Part shown: piece after piece, positions 1 through 5,073 of the stretch | Position numbering within the stretch: the first letter of the stretch is position 1 | Layout of the letters: the number at the start of each line of letters is the position of its first letter | NCBI GenBank assembly: GCA_947585525.1 | Contig: CANPXA010000107.1 | Location: 1 to 6,231, forward strand | Length of the DNA stretch: 6,231 bases | Direction: 5' to 3' | Source of the DNA: an uncultured Akkermansia sp. | GTDB taxonomy: Bacteria > Verrucomicrobiota > Verrucomicrobiia > Verrucomicrobiales > Akkermansiaceae | Position numbers and translations under genes: made by a program | The notes under the pieces: generated by a model | Database searches by the model: none | The model's input: only the letters and a program-made list of their open reading frames with translations | What the model was told of the DNA's origin: nothing

Positions 1-1241
1 TACAGGAGTTCGGGGTGTTCGAGGTAGTAGGCGATACGCTGCATGAGGCGGCCGATATCGCCGCCATCGACCACGCGGTGATCGAAGGAGGCAGAGATGT
101 TCGCCTGCTCCACGGGGATGAAGCACTGCACTTCATCGCTCCAGACCGGAGTTTTCTGCACAGCGCCGACACCGAGAATGAGGCTCTCACTGGGCAAGGG
201 CATGGGCGTGCCGAAGGTGAGTCCGAAGCCTCCGAAATTCGTCACCGTGGCAATGCCGCCGCCCTTGTAGGCGTCATCCAGTCTGCGGCTGCGGGCCTGG
301 TGGACAATTTTATTGAACTCGTCGATCTGTTCATCCAGCGTGTAGCGATCCACATTGCGCATCACCGGCACTAGCACGCCATCCGTCACCTGCACGGCCA
401 CGCCCAAGTCGATGCGCTTCGGCGTGAGGATACGACCGCCCACCATGTAGCCCGCGCATTCCGGAGCCTCGGCGAGGGCGAGGGCGAGGGCGCGCACGAA
501 GTAGAGCGTGTAGCCGGGGCGGCGGGGGTGGCTCTTGCGGTGCATGATGATGGGTCCCATGTACACCGGGCGACCGGCGCTCGCGATCGGACGTCGCCAG
601 GTGCGCTGCATGCTGTCCGCCACGCTGCGGCGCATGGGACTCGCCTGGCGGGAGGGCCATCCGTCCACGTACTCCAAGAACTTTTCAAAATCATCAATCG
701 TGATGCGCCCCCCTGCCCCGGTGCCGACGATGTAGGCCATATCCGCCTCCGTGATGCCGAGCTCGTCCATGCGGGCGCGGATGCGCGGGGAGAGGTAGTG
801 GGCGCCGCGCACGCCGATGGGCACCGGCAGCCCCTTGCCTGAGGGGTGGATTCGGGAAGGCTCGCTTTCCTCGCGGTACTCGCCCTCCGTGCGGAAGTGA
901 GCTCCGGCGTCCGGGGTCGTTTCTGCGGGGGTTGTGGCATGGGGGAGAGGCGCGTGGGTCTCCTCCAGCGTTTGCACGCCGCAGCAATCCACTTCCTCTT
1001 GAGATGCCTCGATAATCCCCAAAACGGCGCCGACCGGAACGCATTCACCCTCGGCAACCGAGAAGGAAAGCAGCTTGCCGCCGCAAGCGGTCGTCACGCC
1101 CATCACCGCCTTGTTGGTCTCCACCTCCAGCACCTCCTGATCCGCCTGCACCGTATCGCCGGGTTGAAGCAGGAAATGCATGATGGTCGCCTCCGTGATG
1201 GATTCGCCGAGTTGGGGCATGAGGATGGGGACTTGAGGCAT
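1..1241 (-). CDS. pdhC: Dihydrolipoamide acyltransferase (E2) of a pyruvate-type 2-oxoacid dehydrogenase complex, 3' end cut by window edge
   Basis: The minus strand is open from ATG 1241 to the window edge, giving 413 residues without a stop. E2 forms the core of the complex: its lipoyl arm takes the acyl group from E1 and its catalytic domain transfers it to CoA. One lipoyl domain lies at about residues 4-78, with the lipoyl lysine K44 in ETNKA. A linker of about 70 residues follows, rich in Glu and Thr rather than the usual Ala-Pro. The peripheral subunit-binding domain is at about 149-190 (LSPRIRARMDELGI, then GAGGRITIDDF). The acyltransferase domain runs from about 200 and ends with SFDHRVVDGGD, catalytic H388 and D392. 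VTNFGGFG at 333-340 matches the conserved active-site strand. The last visible residues (YYLEHPELL) are typical of the E2 C-terminus, so little is missing. The gene starts 24 bp after the E1 beta stop, with a pyrimidine-rich leader and no Shine-Dalgarno. The start of the catalytic domain looks shorter than usual. The substrate could also be a branched-chain 2-oxoacid or acetoin. Confidence 0.93.
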   Translation of the reverse strand, partial: MPQVPILMPQLGESITEATIMHFLLQPGDTVQADQEVLEVETNKAVMGVTTACGGKLLSFSVAEGECVPVGAVLGIIEASQEEVDCCGVQTLEETHAPLPHATTPAETTPDAGAHFRTEGEYREESEPSRIHPSGKGLPVPIGVRGAHYLSPRIRARMDELGITEADMAYIVGTGAGGRITIDDFEKFLEYVDGWPSRQASPMRRSVADSMQRTWRRPIASAGRPVYMGPIIMHRKSHPRRPGYTLYFVRALALALAEAPECAGYMVGGRILTPKRIDLGVAVQVTDGVLVPVMRNVDRYTLDEQIDEFNKIVHQARSRRLDDAYKGGGIATVTNFGGFGLTFGTPMPLPSESLILGVGAVQKTPVWSDEVQCFIPVEQANISASFDHRVVDGGDIGRLMQRIAYYLEHPELL

Positions 1242-1265
1242 AGGAGTGAGGGATGCGAGGGTGAG

Positions 1266-2240
1266 TTAAAGAGAGATGAGGTAGCGAGCGGCTTCCGCGA
1301 TGGTGGAGCTGCTCGGACGATGCGCCCGCCAGAGGTCGGGATGGTAGGGGATGGGGCATTCTTTGGACGTGAGCCGGAGCGGCGGTGCATCCAACAAGTG
1401 CATCCCCTGCGCCACCACGCGGGAGATCACCTCCGACGCCACGCCGCCCCACGGGAAATCCTCGCTCACCACCAGCAGACGAGCCGTGCGCGCCACCGAG
1501 GCGAGGATCGTATCGGTGTCCAGAGGTTTGACGGAACGCAGGTCCACCACCTCGAGTTCGTAGCCGCTCTGCTCCGCAAGGTCGTGGGCAGCCTTGAGCG
1601 CTTCCGGCACCATGGCGGAAAAAGCGACCACGGTGGCGTGCTCCCCCTCGCGGGCGATGCGGGCACGTCCGACGGGCAAGGGGTCATCCTCCAGCCAGGT
1701 GTCCGCCTTGAGCCAGCGGTAGAGGAACTTGTTTTCCATGAAGACAACAGGATCGGGAATTTGCACCGCCTGTTTAAGCATGAAGTAGGCATCCGCCACG
1801 GTGGCGGGGGTGAAGACGTGAACACCGGGGTAATGCGCAAAGAGAGCCTCCACGCTTTGACTGTGAAACGGACCGCCGCCGGGTGTGCCGCCGCAGGGCA
1901 TGCGCATGGTGACATTCACGGGGAGACCCGTGCGGAAGAAGTGGGCGCCGGCGTTGTTGCCCATCTGGTTGAGGGCGAGCGTGCCGAAATCCGCAAACTG
2001 CATTTCCACGATGGGATGCAGACCGCCGATGGCAGCGCCGATAGCCATCCCCATGATAGCGTCCTCGCTGATCGGGGCGTTGCGCACGCGGTCCGGGAAA
2101 CGATCCGCGAGCCCCTTGGTCGCCTTGAAGGCGCCGCCGAACTTGCCGGCGATATCCTCCCCGTAGATGAAGACGAGCGGGTCCTCCTCCAGCAACTCTT
2201 CCATCGCCTGATGAATGGCATCTATGTAAGTCACGCTCAT
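1266..2240 (-). CDS. pdhB: 2-oxoacid (pyruvate) dehydrogenase E1 component, beta subunit
   Basis: This 324-residue protein has the normal length for a separate E1 beta subunit. With E1 alpha it forms the alpha2beta2 thiamine-diphosphate enzyme that decarboxylates the 2-oxoacid and acylates the E2 lipoyl group. Visible family motifs are the N-terminal helix YIDAIHQAMEELLEEDP, FIYGEDIAGKFGGAFKATKGL split across residues 24-44, PISED at 56-60 with E59 as the expected cofactor-activating glutamate, FHSQS at 125-129 with the conserved histidine H126, and PGVHVFTPATVADA at 138-151. The C-terminal transketolase-type domain follows (VVDLRSVKPLDTDTI, then VVSEDFPWGG). I chose ATG 2240 because it overlaps the E1 alpha TGA as ATGA, which suggests coupled translation, and because the protein then starts MSVTYIDAIHQAM as in the family. 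An ATG at 2273 would add 11 unrelated residues. No good Shine-Dalgarno precedes either start. Confidence 0.95.
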   Translation of the reverse strand: MSVTYIDAIHQAMEELLEEDPLVFIYGEDIAGKFGGAFKATKGLADRFPDRVRNAPISEDAIMGMAIGAAIGGLHPIVEMQFADFGTLALNQMGNNAGAHFFRTGLPVNVTMRMPCGGTPGGGPFHSQSVEALFAHYPGVHVFTPATVADAYFMLKQAVQIPDPVVFMENKFLYRWLKADTWLEDDPLPVGRARIAREGEHATVVAFSAMVPEALKAAHDLAEQSGYELEVVDLRSVKPLDTDTILASVARTARLLVVSEDFPWGGVASEVISRVVAQGMHLLDAPPLRLTSKECPIPYHPDLWRAHRPSSSTIAEAARYLISL

Positions 2241-3223
2241 GTTCGTACGGGTTTCCAGGAAACGGCGCTCCAATCCATGGATTGCGGGTTGGGGGTGGCT
2301 TCTCGCTGCGCCTGAGCGAAAGCCTTTTGCACAAAATCGCGCACCTCTGCCTGCAGAGAGGCATCCTCCTGCTCATCGAGCCATCCCTGCTCCACGAGCT
2401 CACGCCGCGCCACCTCCAGGGGATCCTTGTGCGCATACTTTTGTCGGACTTCATCCGGGATGTAGGAAGCATCATCGTGCTCGCCATGACCGCACATTCG
2501 GAGGGTATCGGCAACGATCCACTGGGGGCCCTCCCCGCAGCGGGCGGCGGAAATCGCGCGCTGCATGACGTCCAACGTCTGCAGCAGATCCGTGCCGTCG
2601 CACTCGTAAGCGGGCAAGCCGTAGCCGCGACCGCGATCCGCCAGAGAAGAGCAGGCGAACTCCTGACTGTTCGGCGTCGAGTAGGCGTATTGGTTGTTGG
2701 AGACGATGATGACGACCGGGAGCTTTTCCACGGCGATCAGGTTGAAACCCTCATGCGCGGCGCCGACAGACGTGGCTCCATCCCCGATATTGACCACACC
2801 GACGCAGTCCCTCACGCCCTGTACGCGCTTGGCAAACATCATGCCCGCTACGACAGAAACCATGGCGCCGAGGTGAGAAATCGGAGCGGGAATGCCCTGC
2901 GCGGGGATGCCCCAGTGCACATTGCCATCCTTGCCGCCCATGCAGCCGAGAGTCGAGCCGAAGTAACTGCGCGCCGCCTCCAGCACAAAGTCCTCATCCC
3001 ATACGCAACGTCCCGCCATCTCGCGGATGAAGGGATTATAGACATCCTGTCCCGGCTTCAGAAAAACGGCGGAGGCAGCAGAGATCGCCTCGTGCCCTTT
3101 CCCGAGGAACACCCCTCCGAATATCTTCCCCGCCTTGTACAGAGAGGACAGTTTCAAGTCAAACGCGCGCGCCATGCACATAGCGCGGTATGCACGTCCG
3201 GCCTCTTCCTTGAGTTCACTCAC
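2237..3223 (-). CDS. pdhA: 2-oxoacid (pyruvate) dehydrogenase E1 component, alpha subunit
   Basis: This 328-residue protein is the cofactor-binding subunit of E1 and the first gene of the operon. The thiamine-diphosphate motif runs from GDG at residues 147-149 to NN at 176-177 (IGDGATSVGAAHEGFN, then VIIVSNNQYAYSTP). Other family marks are the first helix AYRAMCMARAFDLKLSSLYK, GKGHEAIS at 41-48, and the loop RMCGHGEHDDASY at 242-254. In relatives this loop reads R-x-x-GH-x-x-x-DD and lies over the active site. The start is a GTG at 3223. The next ATG (residue 15) would cut into the conserved first helix, so GTG is preferred. There is no Shine-Dalgarno: the -10 box of the promoter at 3231-3259 ends 7 nt before the GTG, so the mRNA is probably leaderless. 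The stop overlaps the E1 beta start by 4 nt. Pyruvate is the likely substrate, but branched-chain or acetoin types cannot be excluded from sequence alone. Confidence 0.94.
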   Translation of the reverse strand: MSELKEEAGRAYRAMCMARAFDLKLSSLYKAGKIFGGVFLGKGHEAISAASAVFLKPGQDVYNPFIREMAGRCVWDEDFVLEAARSYFGSTLGCMGGKDGNVHWGIPAQGIPAPISHLGAMVSVVAGMMFAKRVQGVRDCVGVVNIGDGATSVGAAHEGFNLIAVEKLPVVIIVSNNQYAYSTPNSQEFACSSLADRGRGYGLPAYECDGTDLLQTLDVMQRAISAARCGEGPQWIVADTLRMCGHGEHDDASYIPDEVRQKYAHKDPLEVARRELVEQGWLDEQEDASLQAEVRDFVQKAFAQAQREATPNPQSMDWSAVSWKPVRT

Positions 3224-3230
3224 GGCACGG

Positions 3231-3259
3231 ATTATACAACCTGAATACGGTCAAATCAA
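3231..3259 (-). promoter_or_regulatory. Sigma70-type promoter of the E1 alpha-E1 beta-E2 operon
   Basis: Read on the minus strand there is TTGATT (3259-3254), a 17-bp spacer and a perfect TATAAT (3236-3231). The predicted start point, 6-8 nt past the -10, falls at about 3225-3223, on or next to the GTG start codon. This is the best promoter match in the window and implies little or no 5' untranslated region. Confidence 0.75.
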
Positions 3260-3271
3260 GAGCAAACGCGG

Positions 3272-3292
3272 GGCAAACGCCCAGCGTTTGCC
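3272..3292. repeat. 9-bp perfect inverted repeat with 3-nt loop
   Basis: GGCAAACGC at 3272-3280 pairs with GCGTTTGCC at 3284-3292 around CCA. It lies just upstream of the dehydrogenase promoter and runs directly into the short repeat module at 3290. A further partial copy of the arm (GCAAACGC) sits at 3262-3269. No T-tract follows on either strand, so it is not a classical terminator. It could be an operator or part of the repeat family. Confidence 0.6.
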
Positions 3293-3325
3293 TATTTACG
3301 AATTACAAAGCCTACGAGGGCCCGG
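3290..3325. repeat. Short repeat module (heptamer leader plus GAGGGCCCGG end), copy 1
   Basis: This 36-nt stretch matches 5958-5993 with only two differences. It starts GCCTATTTACGAATTAC, two 7-bp-spaced TTTACGA-like units, and ends AAAGCCTACGAGGGCCCGG. The end can form a small hairpin, GCCT or GCCC against GGGC around ACGA, kept in the second copy with a G.T pair becoming G-C. Confidence 0.75.
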
Positions 3326-3386
3326 AGTGGGATTGGACAAAAGCGCAGTTTTTGCCCGCAGGGCGCTGAGGTAGTGTGGTGCCGAG

Positions 3387-3460
3387 GCGTCAATTTACGA
3401 TTTGGATGCTAGCGCGCTACGCGCGGGGAGGCGGAGGTGAAGAGAACCTCCTATTGACGC
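3387..3460. repeat. 74-bp repeat-family element bounded by perfect 8-bp inverted repeats (copy A)
   Basis: GCGTCAAT (3387-3394) and ATTGACGC (3453-3460) are perfect inverted repeats. Between them are two further hairpins: GCGCG (3412-3416) with CGCGC (3420-3424) around CTA, and GGAGGT (3433-3438) with ACCTCC (3446-3451) around a 7-nt loop. The interior TTTACGATTTGGATGCTAGC and the following GC-rich hairpin match the family copies at 5835 and 6004. The right end touches the stop codon of the small minus-strand gene. In its mRNA the element would fold as a three-way junction straight after the stop. It is either a 3' mRNA structure or a tiny non-autonomous element. Confidence 0.7.
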
Positions 3461-3660
3461 TACGCGACGCGGGAAGCGGGATTCTGACTTTGGTACTGCT
3501 TGCGCTGCTGGTACTGGAGGCGCGTTTTTTTGCCGCCTACTTTTCGAGCGAGGCTTTTCTGCATCGCGTCAGGATGTCCACCGACCGCCGGCAACTCTGA
3601 GTTTCCAGTGAAAAGGAGCACCGTACTTGCGGCAAAGAACAGGGTAAAAAATCTTTTCAT
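3460..3660 (-). CDS. Small putative secreted protein, 66 residues, unknown function
   Basis: I do not recognise this protein. It begins MKRFFTLFFAASTVLLFTG, which reads as a signal peptide with a short basic start and a hydrophobic core, so export to the periplasm or beyond is likely. The remaining roughly 45 residues are polar and basic, rich in Gln, Lys and Arg (KKTRLQYQQRKQYQSQ). No cysteine suits a lipobox. A promoter-like pair at 3667-3696 lies directly upstream, and as with E1 alpha the -10 is so close to the ATG that no leader is expected. The last codons and the TAG stop abut repeat copy A. Codon choice is consistent with coding, but the short length and lack of a known family keep confidence moderate. 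Confidence 0.5.
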   Translation of the reverse strand: MKRFFTLFFAASTVLLFTGNSELPAVGGHPDAMQKSLARKVGGKKTRLQYQQRKQYQSQNPASRVA

Positions 3661-3666
3661 GGGTAC

Positions 3667-3696
3667 AGTCTAAACCCGCGTCTCTGCGTTAGTCAA
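3667..3696 (-). promoter_or_regulatory. Probable promoter of the 66-residue secreted protein gene
   Basis: On the minus strand TTGACT (3696-3691) is followed after 18 bp by TAGACT (3672-3667). The ATG at 3660 lies only 6 nt further on, so the predicted start point coincides with the start codon. The -35 is strong and the -10 weaker (four of six consensus bases). Confidence 0.45.
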
Positions 3697-3780
3697 TGCT
3701 AATATCTATGCTTGTCCTGAGAAAGAAGAGATCCTAACACGCAGTTATCGGCAGGCGATAAGGCATAAACCGTTGGTTAT

Positions 3781-3808
3781 GTACGATGTACGATGTACGA
3801 TGGACGAT
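3781..3808. repeat. Tandem heptanucleotide repeat, four units
   Basis: GTACGAT occurs three times in a row and then once as GGACGAT. It occupies the place taken by the ATTTACG heptamers in the other family copies and leads directly into repeat copy E, so it looks like a leader-module variant rather than an independent microsatellite. Confidence 0.85.
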
Positions 3809-3867
3809 GTGAATTTTAGCGCGCCGGGGGCGCGGGGTTGCGGAGCAATAGCGAAGCGGAATTTGAG
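3806..3867. repeat. Long repeat-family element, diverged copy E
   Basis: After GATGTG the sequence TTTTAGCGCGC and then GCGGAGCAATAGCGAAGCGG matches the copies at 5835 and 6004. The central hairpin has different arms here, CGCGCC (3820-3825) with GGCGCG (3829-3834) around GGG, so pairing is kept although bases changed. It ends AATTTGAG, like the AATTTTGAG of copy B. Confidence 0.7.
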
Positions 3868-3892
3868 AAACGAGGGGGATGGAGGGAAGGGA

Positions 3893-3916
3893 CAACCGCA
3901 TTAGAAAATGCGGTTG
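3893..3916. repeat. Perfect 10-bp hairpin with AGAA tetraloop
   Basis: CAACCGCATT (3893-3902) pairs completely with AATGCGGTTG (3907-3916). It sits between repeat copy E and a degenerate heptamer run. No run of T follows on either strand, so a Rho-independent terminator is not supported, though it could stall polymerase or protect an RNA end. Confidence 0.75.
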
Positions 3917-3918
3917 CC

Positions 3919-3953
3919 ATTTACGATATACGAATTACAATCTACTATTTGTT
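3919..3953. repeat. Degenerate heptamer run, five units
   Basis: The stretch divides into ATTTACG, ATATACG, AATTACA, ATCTACT and ATTTGTT, keeping a strict 7-bp step while drifting in sequence. It resembles the leader of the other repeat modules but has no GC-rich hairpin module after it. Confidence 0.6.
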
Positions 3954-4049
3954 GATAATGTGCGTGTTGCGCAGATTTTTTGAATCATCAACGTACGTGG
4001 GAGGGGTCTTCAAAGTCGTCATTATGATGAACGCTTGTTGTCATGATTT

Positions 4050-4075
4050 TTGATAGACATCAGCGATGATATCAA
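4050..4075. promoter_or_regulatory. Dyad symmetry upstream of the secreted-protein genes
   Basis: TTGATA (4050-4055) mirrors TATCAA (4070-4075), and inside it CATC (4058-4061) mirrors GATG (4065-4068) around AGC. The two arms fit an operator for a dimeric regulator or a stem-loop with a small asymmetric bulge. Position and symmetry suggest control of the downstream genes, but no regulator gene is in view. Confidence 0.4.
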
Positions 4076-4135
4076 TCAATAAGAGCATCCTCTCTTGATG
4101 CACCTCTCTCAAATGCGTTTGCCCCGGGAGGACGA

Positions 4136-4237
4136 ATGAGTTATTGGGAAAATTTATGGGACAGATGTGTTGTTCGTCGGTTGTTTAGGCTTTTTTGCTT
4201 GAGACACAGAAGAAAATATCATATAAGAGGAGGATAA
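4136..4237 (+). CDS. Candidate 33-residue leader ORF ahead of the secreted-protein pair
   Basis: GGGAGG at 4126-4131 lies 4 nt before ATG 4136, the only strong Shine-Dalgarno match with good spacing in the window. The ORF encodes MSYWENLWDRCVVRRLFRLF followed by a basic tail (CLRHRRKYHIRGG) and stops at TAA 4235-4237. The stop lies 20 nt before ATG 4258 of the next gene, and the ORF ends on an AGGAGG (4228-4233) too far from that ATG for usual spacing. It could be a coupling or regulatory leader peptide for 4258-5073, or a small basic protein. The alternative is chance: it is short and has no recognisable domain. Confidence 0.35.
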   Translation: MSYWENLWDRCVVRRLFRLFCLRHRRKYHIRGG

Positions 4238-4257
4238 AGCGAGGCAAGTCTCTCCGG

Positions 4258-5073
4258 ATGAAAGTCAAGTACATCATGCCCGTGCTAGCGATGGGGGTCG
4301 TCTGTGCAGCGAATCCCGGGGTGCGTGTGGAGTTGGCGAGCACGCGTTGCATCTACTCCTCCCCTCATGATGAAAGCGGCAAACGCATTGAACTGAGAAT
4401 CGAGGTAAGCCCCAGCGAGGAGGGGTGGCACGTGAATGAAGGGGGCTCGCGCGGGAAGGTGATCACGGGGATGGATCCGGCGGGCAACGAGTACAAGAGT
4501 GCGCCGTGTTCCTGGGAAAAGACGCCCGGGAAGGAGGGTTCGCGCACGGCGTGTTTCGTCTTTTCTCTCAAAAACAAAGTGGAGAGACTGGTCATCCGGG
4601 AGCAGATTCAGGTGCGGCTGGCGCACGAGTTGCGAACCTTTTCCGACCTCGAGGTGGATTTGCTGCAACCGAACCAAGTAACCCTCCCGGGCAGCGAATT
4701 GCCCCTGACCTGCAAGCCGGATCCGAGCAACGCTGAAGAGGCAAACCGCGAGAATGACGGCACCCTGCACTCCGCCGGACTCACCCTCATCTGCCCACCC
4801 GGACACAGCATCCTTCGCGTTGGTCGCGTCTGGCGCTCGGATCAGGAAGAGGAAGGGAAAGACAGCTCCTACACGCAAGACTTGGAAGTACGCAATCGCA
4901 AAGATGCCGATGGCAACGAAGTCGCCCACGTCACCATCCTGGCGGCGCAAGAGAAAGAATGTCTGGAAATTGAGACCTGCGGTGAGCAAAGCAGTGTGCG
5001 GGTGCCGCTGCACCTACGAGCCATGTTGGGAGATCCGGCGCCTTCCGTGCCACAAGCAGCAGCAAAACCATGA
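4258..5073 (+). CDS. Putative secreted protein of unknown function, 271 residues, first of a paralogous pair
   Basis: I do not recognise the family. The start MKVKYIMPVLAMGVVCAA reads as a signal peptide, with likely cleavage after the Ala-Ala at 17-18, placing the product in the periplasm, outer membrane or outside the cell. The mature part alternates short hydrophobic and charged stretches as in beta-sandwich proteins (KRIELRIEV, ERLVIREQIQVRL, VRVPLHLRA) and ends in an Ala-Pro-rich tail. Residues 70-124, starting ITGMDPAGNEYKSAPC, resemble residues 72-124 of the next gene's product. Cys84 and Cys99 could form a disulfide. ATG 4258 is chosen because it gives a clean signal peptide. An in-frame TTG at 4195 would put 21 highly basic residues in front of it. 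The stop overlaps the next start as ATGA, so the two proteins are probably made together and may interact. Confidence 0.75.
   Translation: MKVKYIMPVLAMGVVCAANPGVRVELASTRCIYSSPHDESGKRIELRIEVSPSEEGWHVNEGGSRGKVITGMDPAGNEYKSAPCSWEKTPGKEGSRTACFVFSLKNKVERLVIREQIQVRLAHELRTFSDLEVDLLQPNQVTLPGSELPLTCKPDPSNAEEANRENDGTLHSAGLTLICPPGHSILRVGRVWRSDQEEEGKDSSYTQDLEVRNRKDADGNEVAHVTILAAQEKECLEIETCGEQSSVRVPLHLRAMLGDPAPSVPQAAAKP

Larger units (their letters stand above)
3661..4135. other. 475-bp intergenic region without a supportable gene
   Basis: This region separates the minus-strand small gene from the plus-strand secreted-protein genes. It contains the promoter at 3667-3696, a 6-bp hairpin (TTATCG 3745-3750 with CGATAA 3756-3761), a heptamer tandem repeat, repeat copy E, a 10-bp perfect hairpin, a degenerate heptamer run and the dyad at 4050-4075. 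From 3954 to 4049 I see nothing definite. I could not find a convincing sigma70 promoter for the plus-strand genes. Confidence 0.7.

Noticed and set aside
2241..2273. Upstream ATG 2273 for E1 beta
   Set aside because: It would add 11 residues inside the E1 alpha coding region. The ATGA overlap start at 2240 matches the family N-terminus.
846..2315. Long plus-strand open frame (489 codons) opposite E1 beta and E2
   Set aside because: It is antisense to two clear dehydrogenase genes. Its protein is rich in His, Arg and Gly with no domain, as expected from the complement of GC-rich coding sequence.
2282..3244. Plus-strand open frame (320 codons) opposite E1 alpha
   Set aside because: It is a shadow of the E1 alpha gene, with low-complexity composition and no motif.
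3376..3600. Plus-strand frame with a hydrophobic stretch, which could look like a small membrane protein
   Set aside because: It starts in repeat copy A and lies opposite the 66-residue gene. Its hydrophobic stretch is the complement of Gln- and Lys-rich codons, and it has no ribosome-binding site.
3838..4053. Plus-strand 71-codon frame from a TTG
   Set aside because: It begins inside repeat copy E and translates the hairpin and the heptamer run, so it is a by-product of repeats.
4195..4257. TTG 4195 as start of the first secreted protein
   Set aside because: It would place 21 mostly basic residues before a good signal peptide and lacks a suitable ribosome-binding site.
4285..5013. Minus-strand open frame (242 codons) opposite the first secreted protein
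   Set aside because: The plus strand has a signal peptide, an ATGA overlap with the next gene and a paralogue. The antisense frame has none of these.
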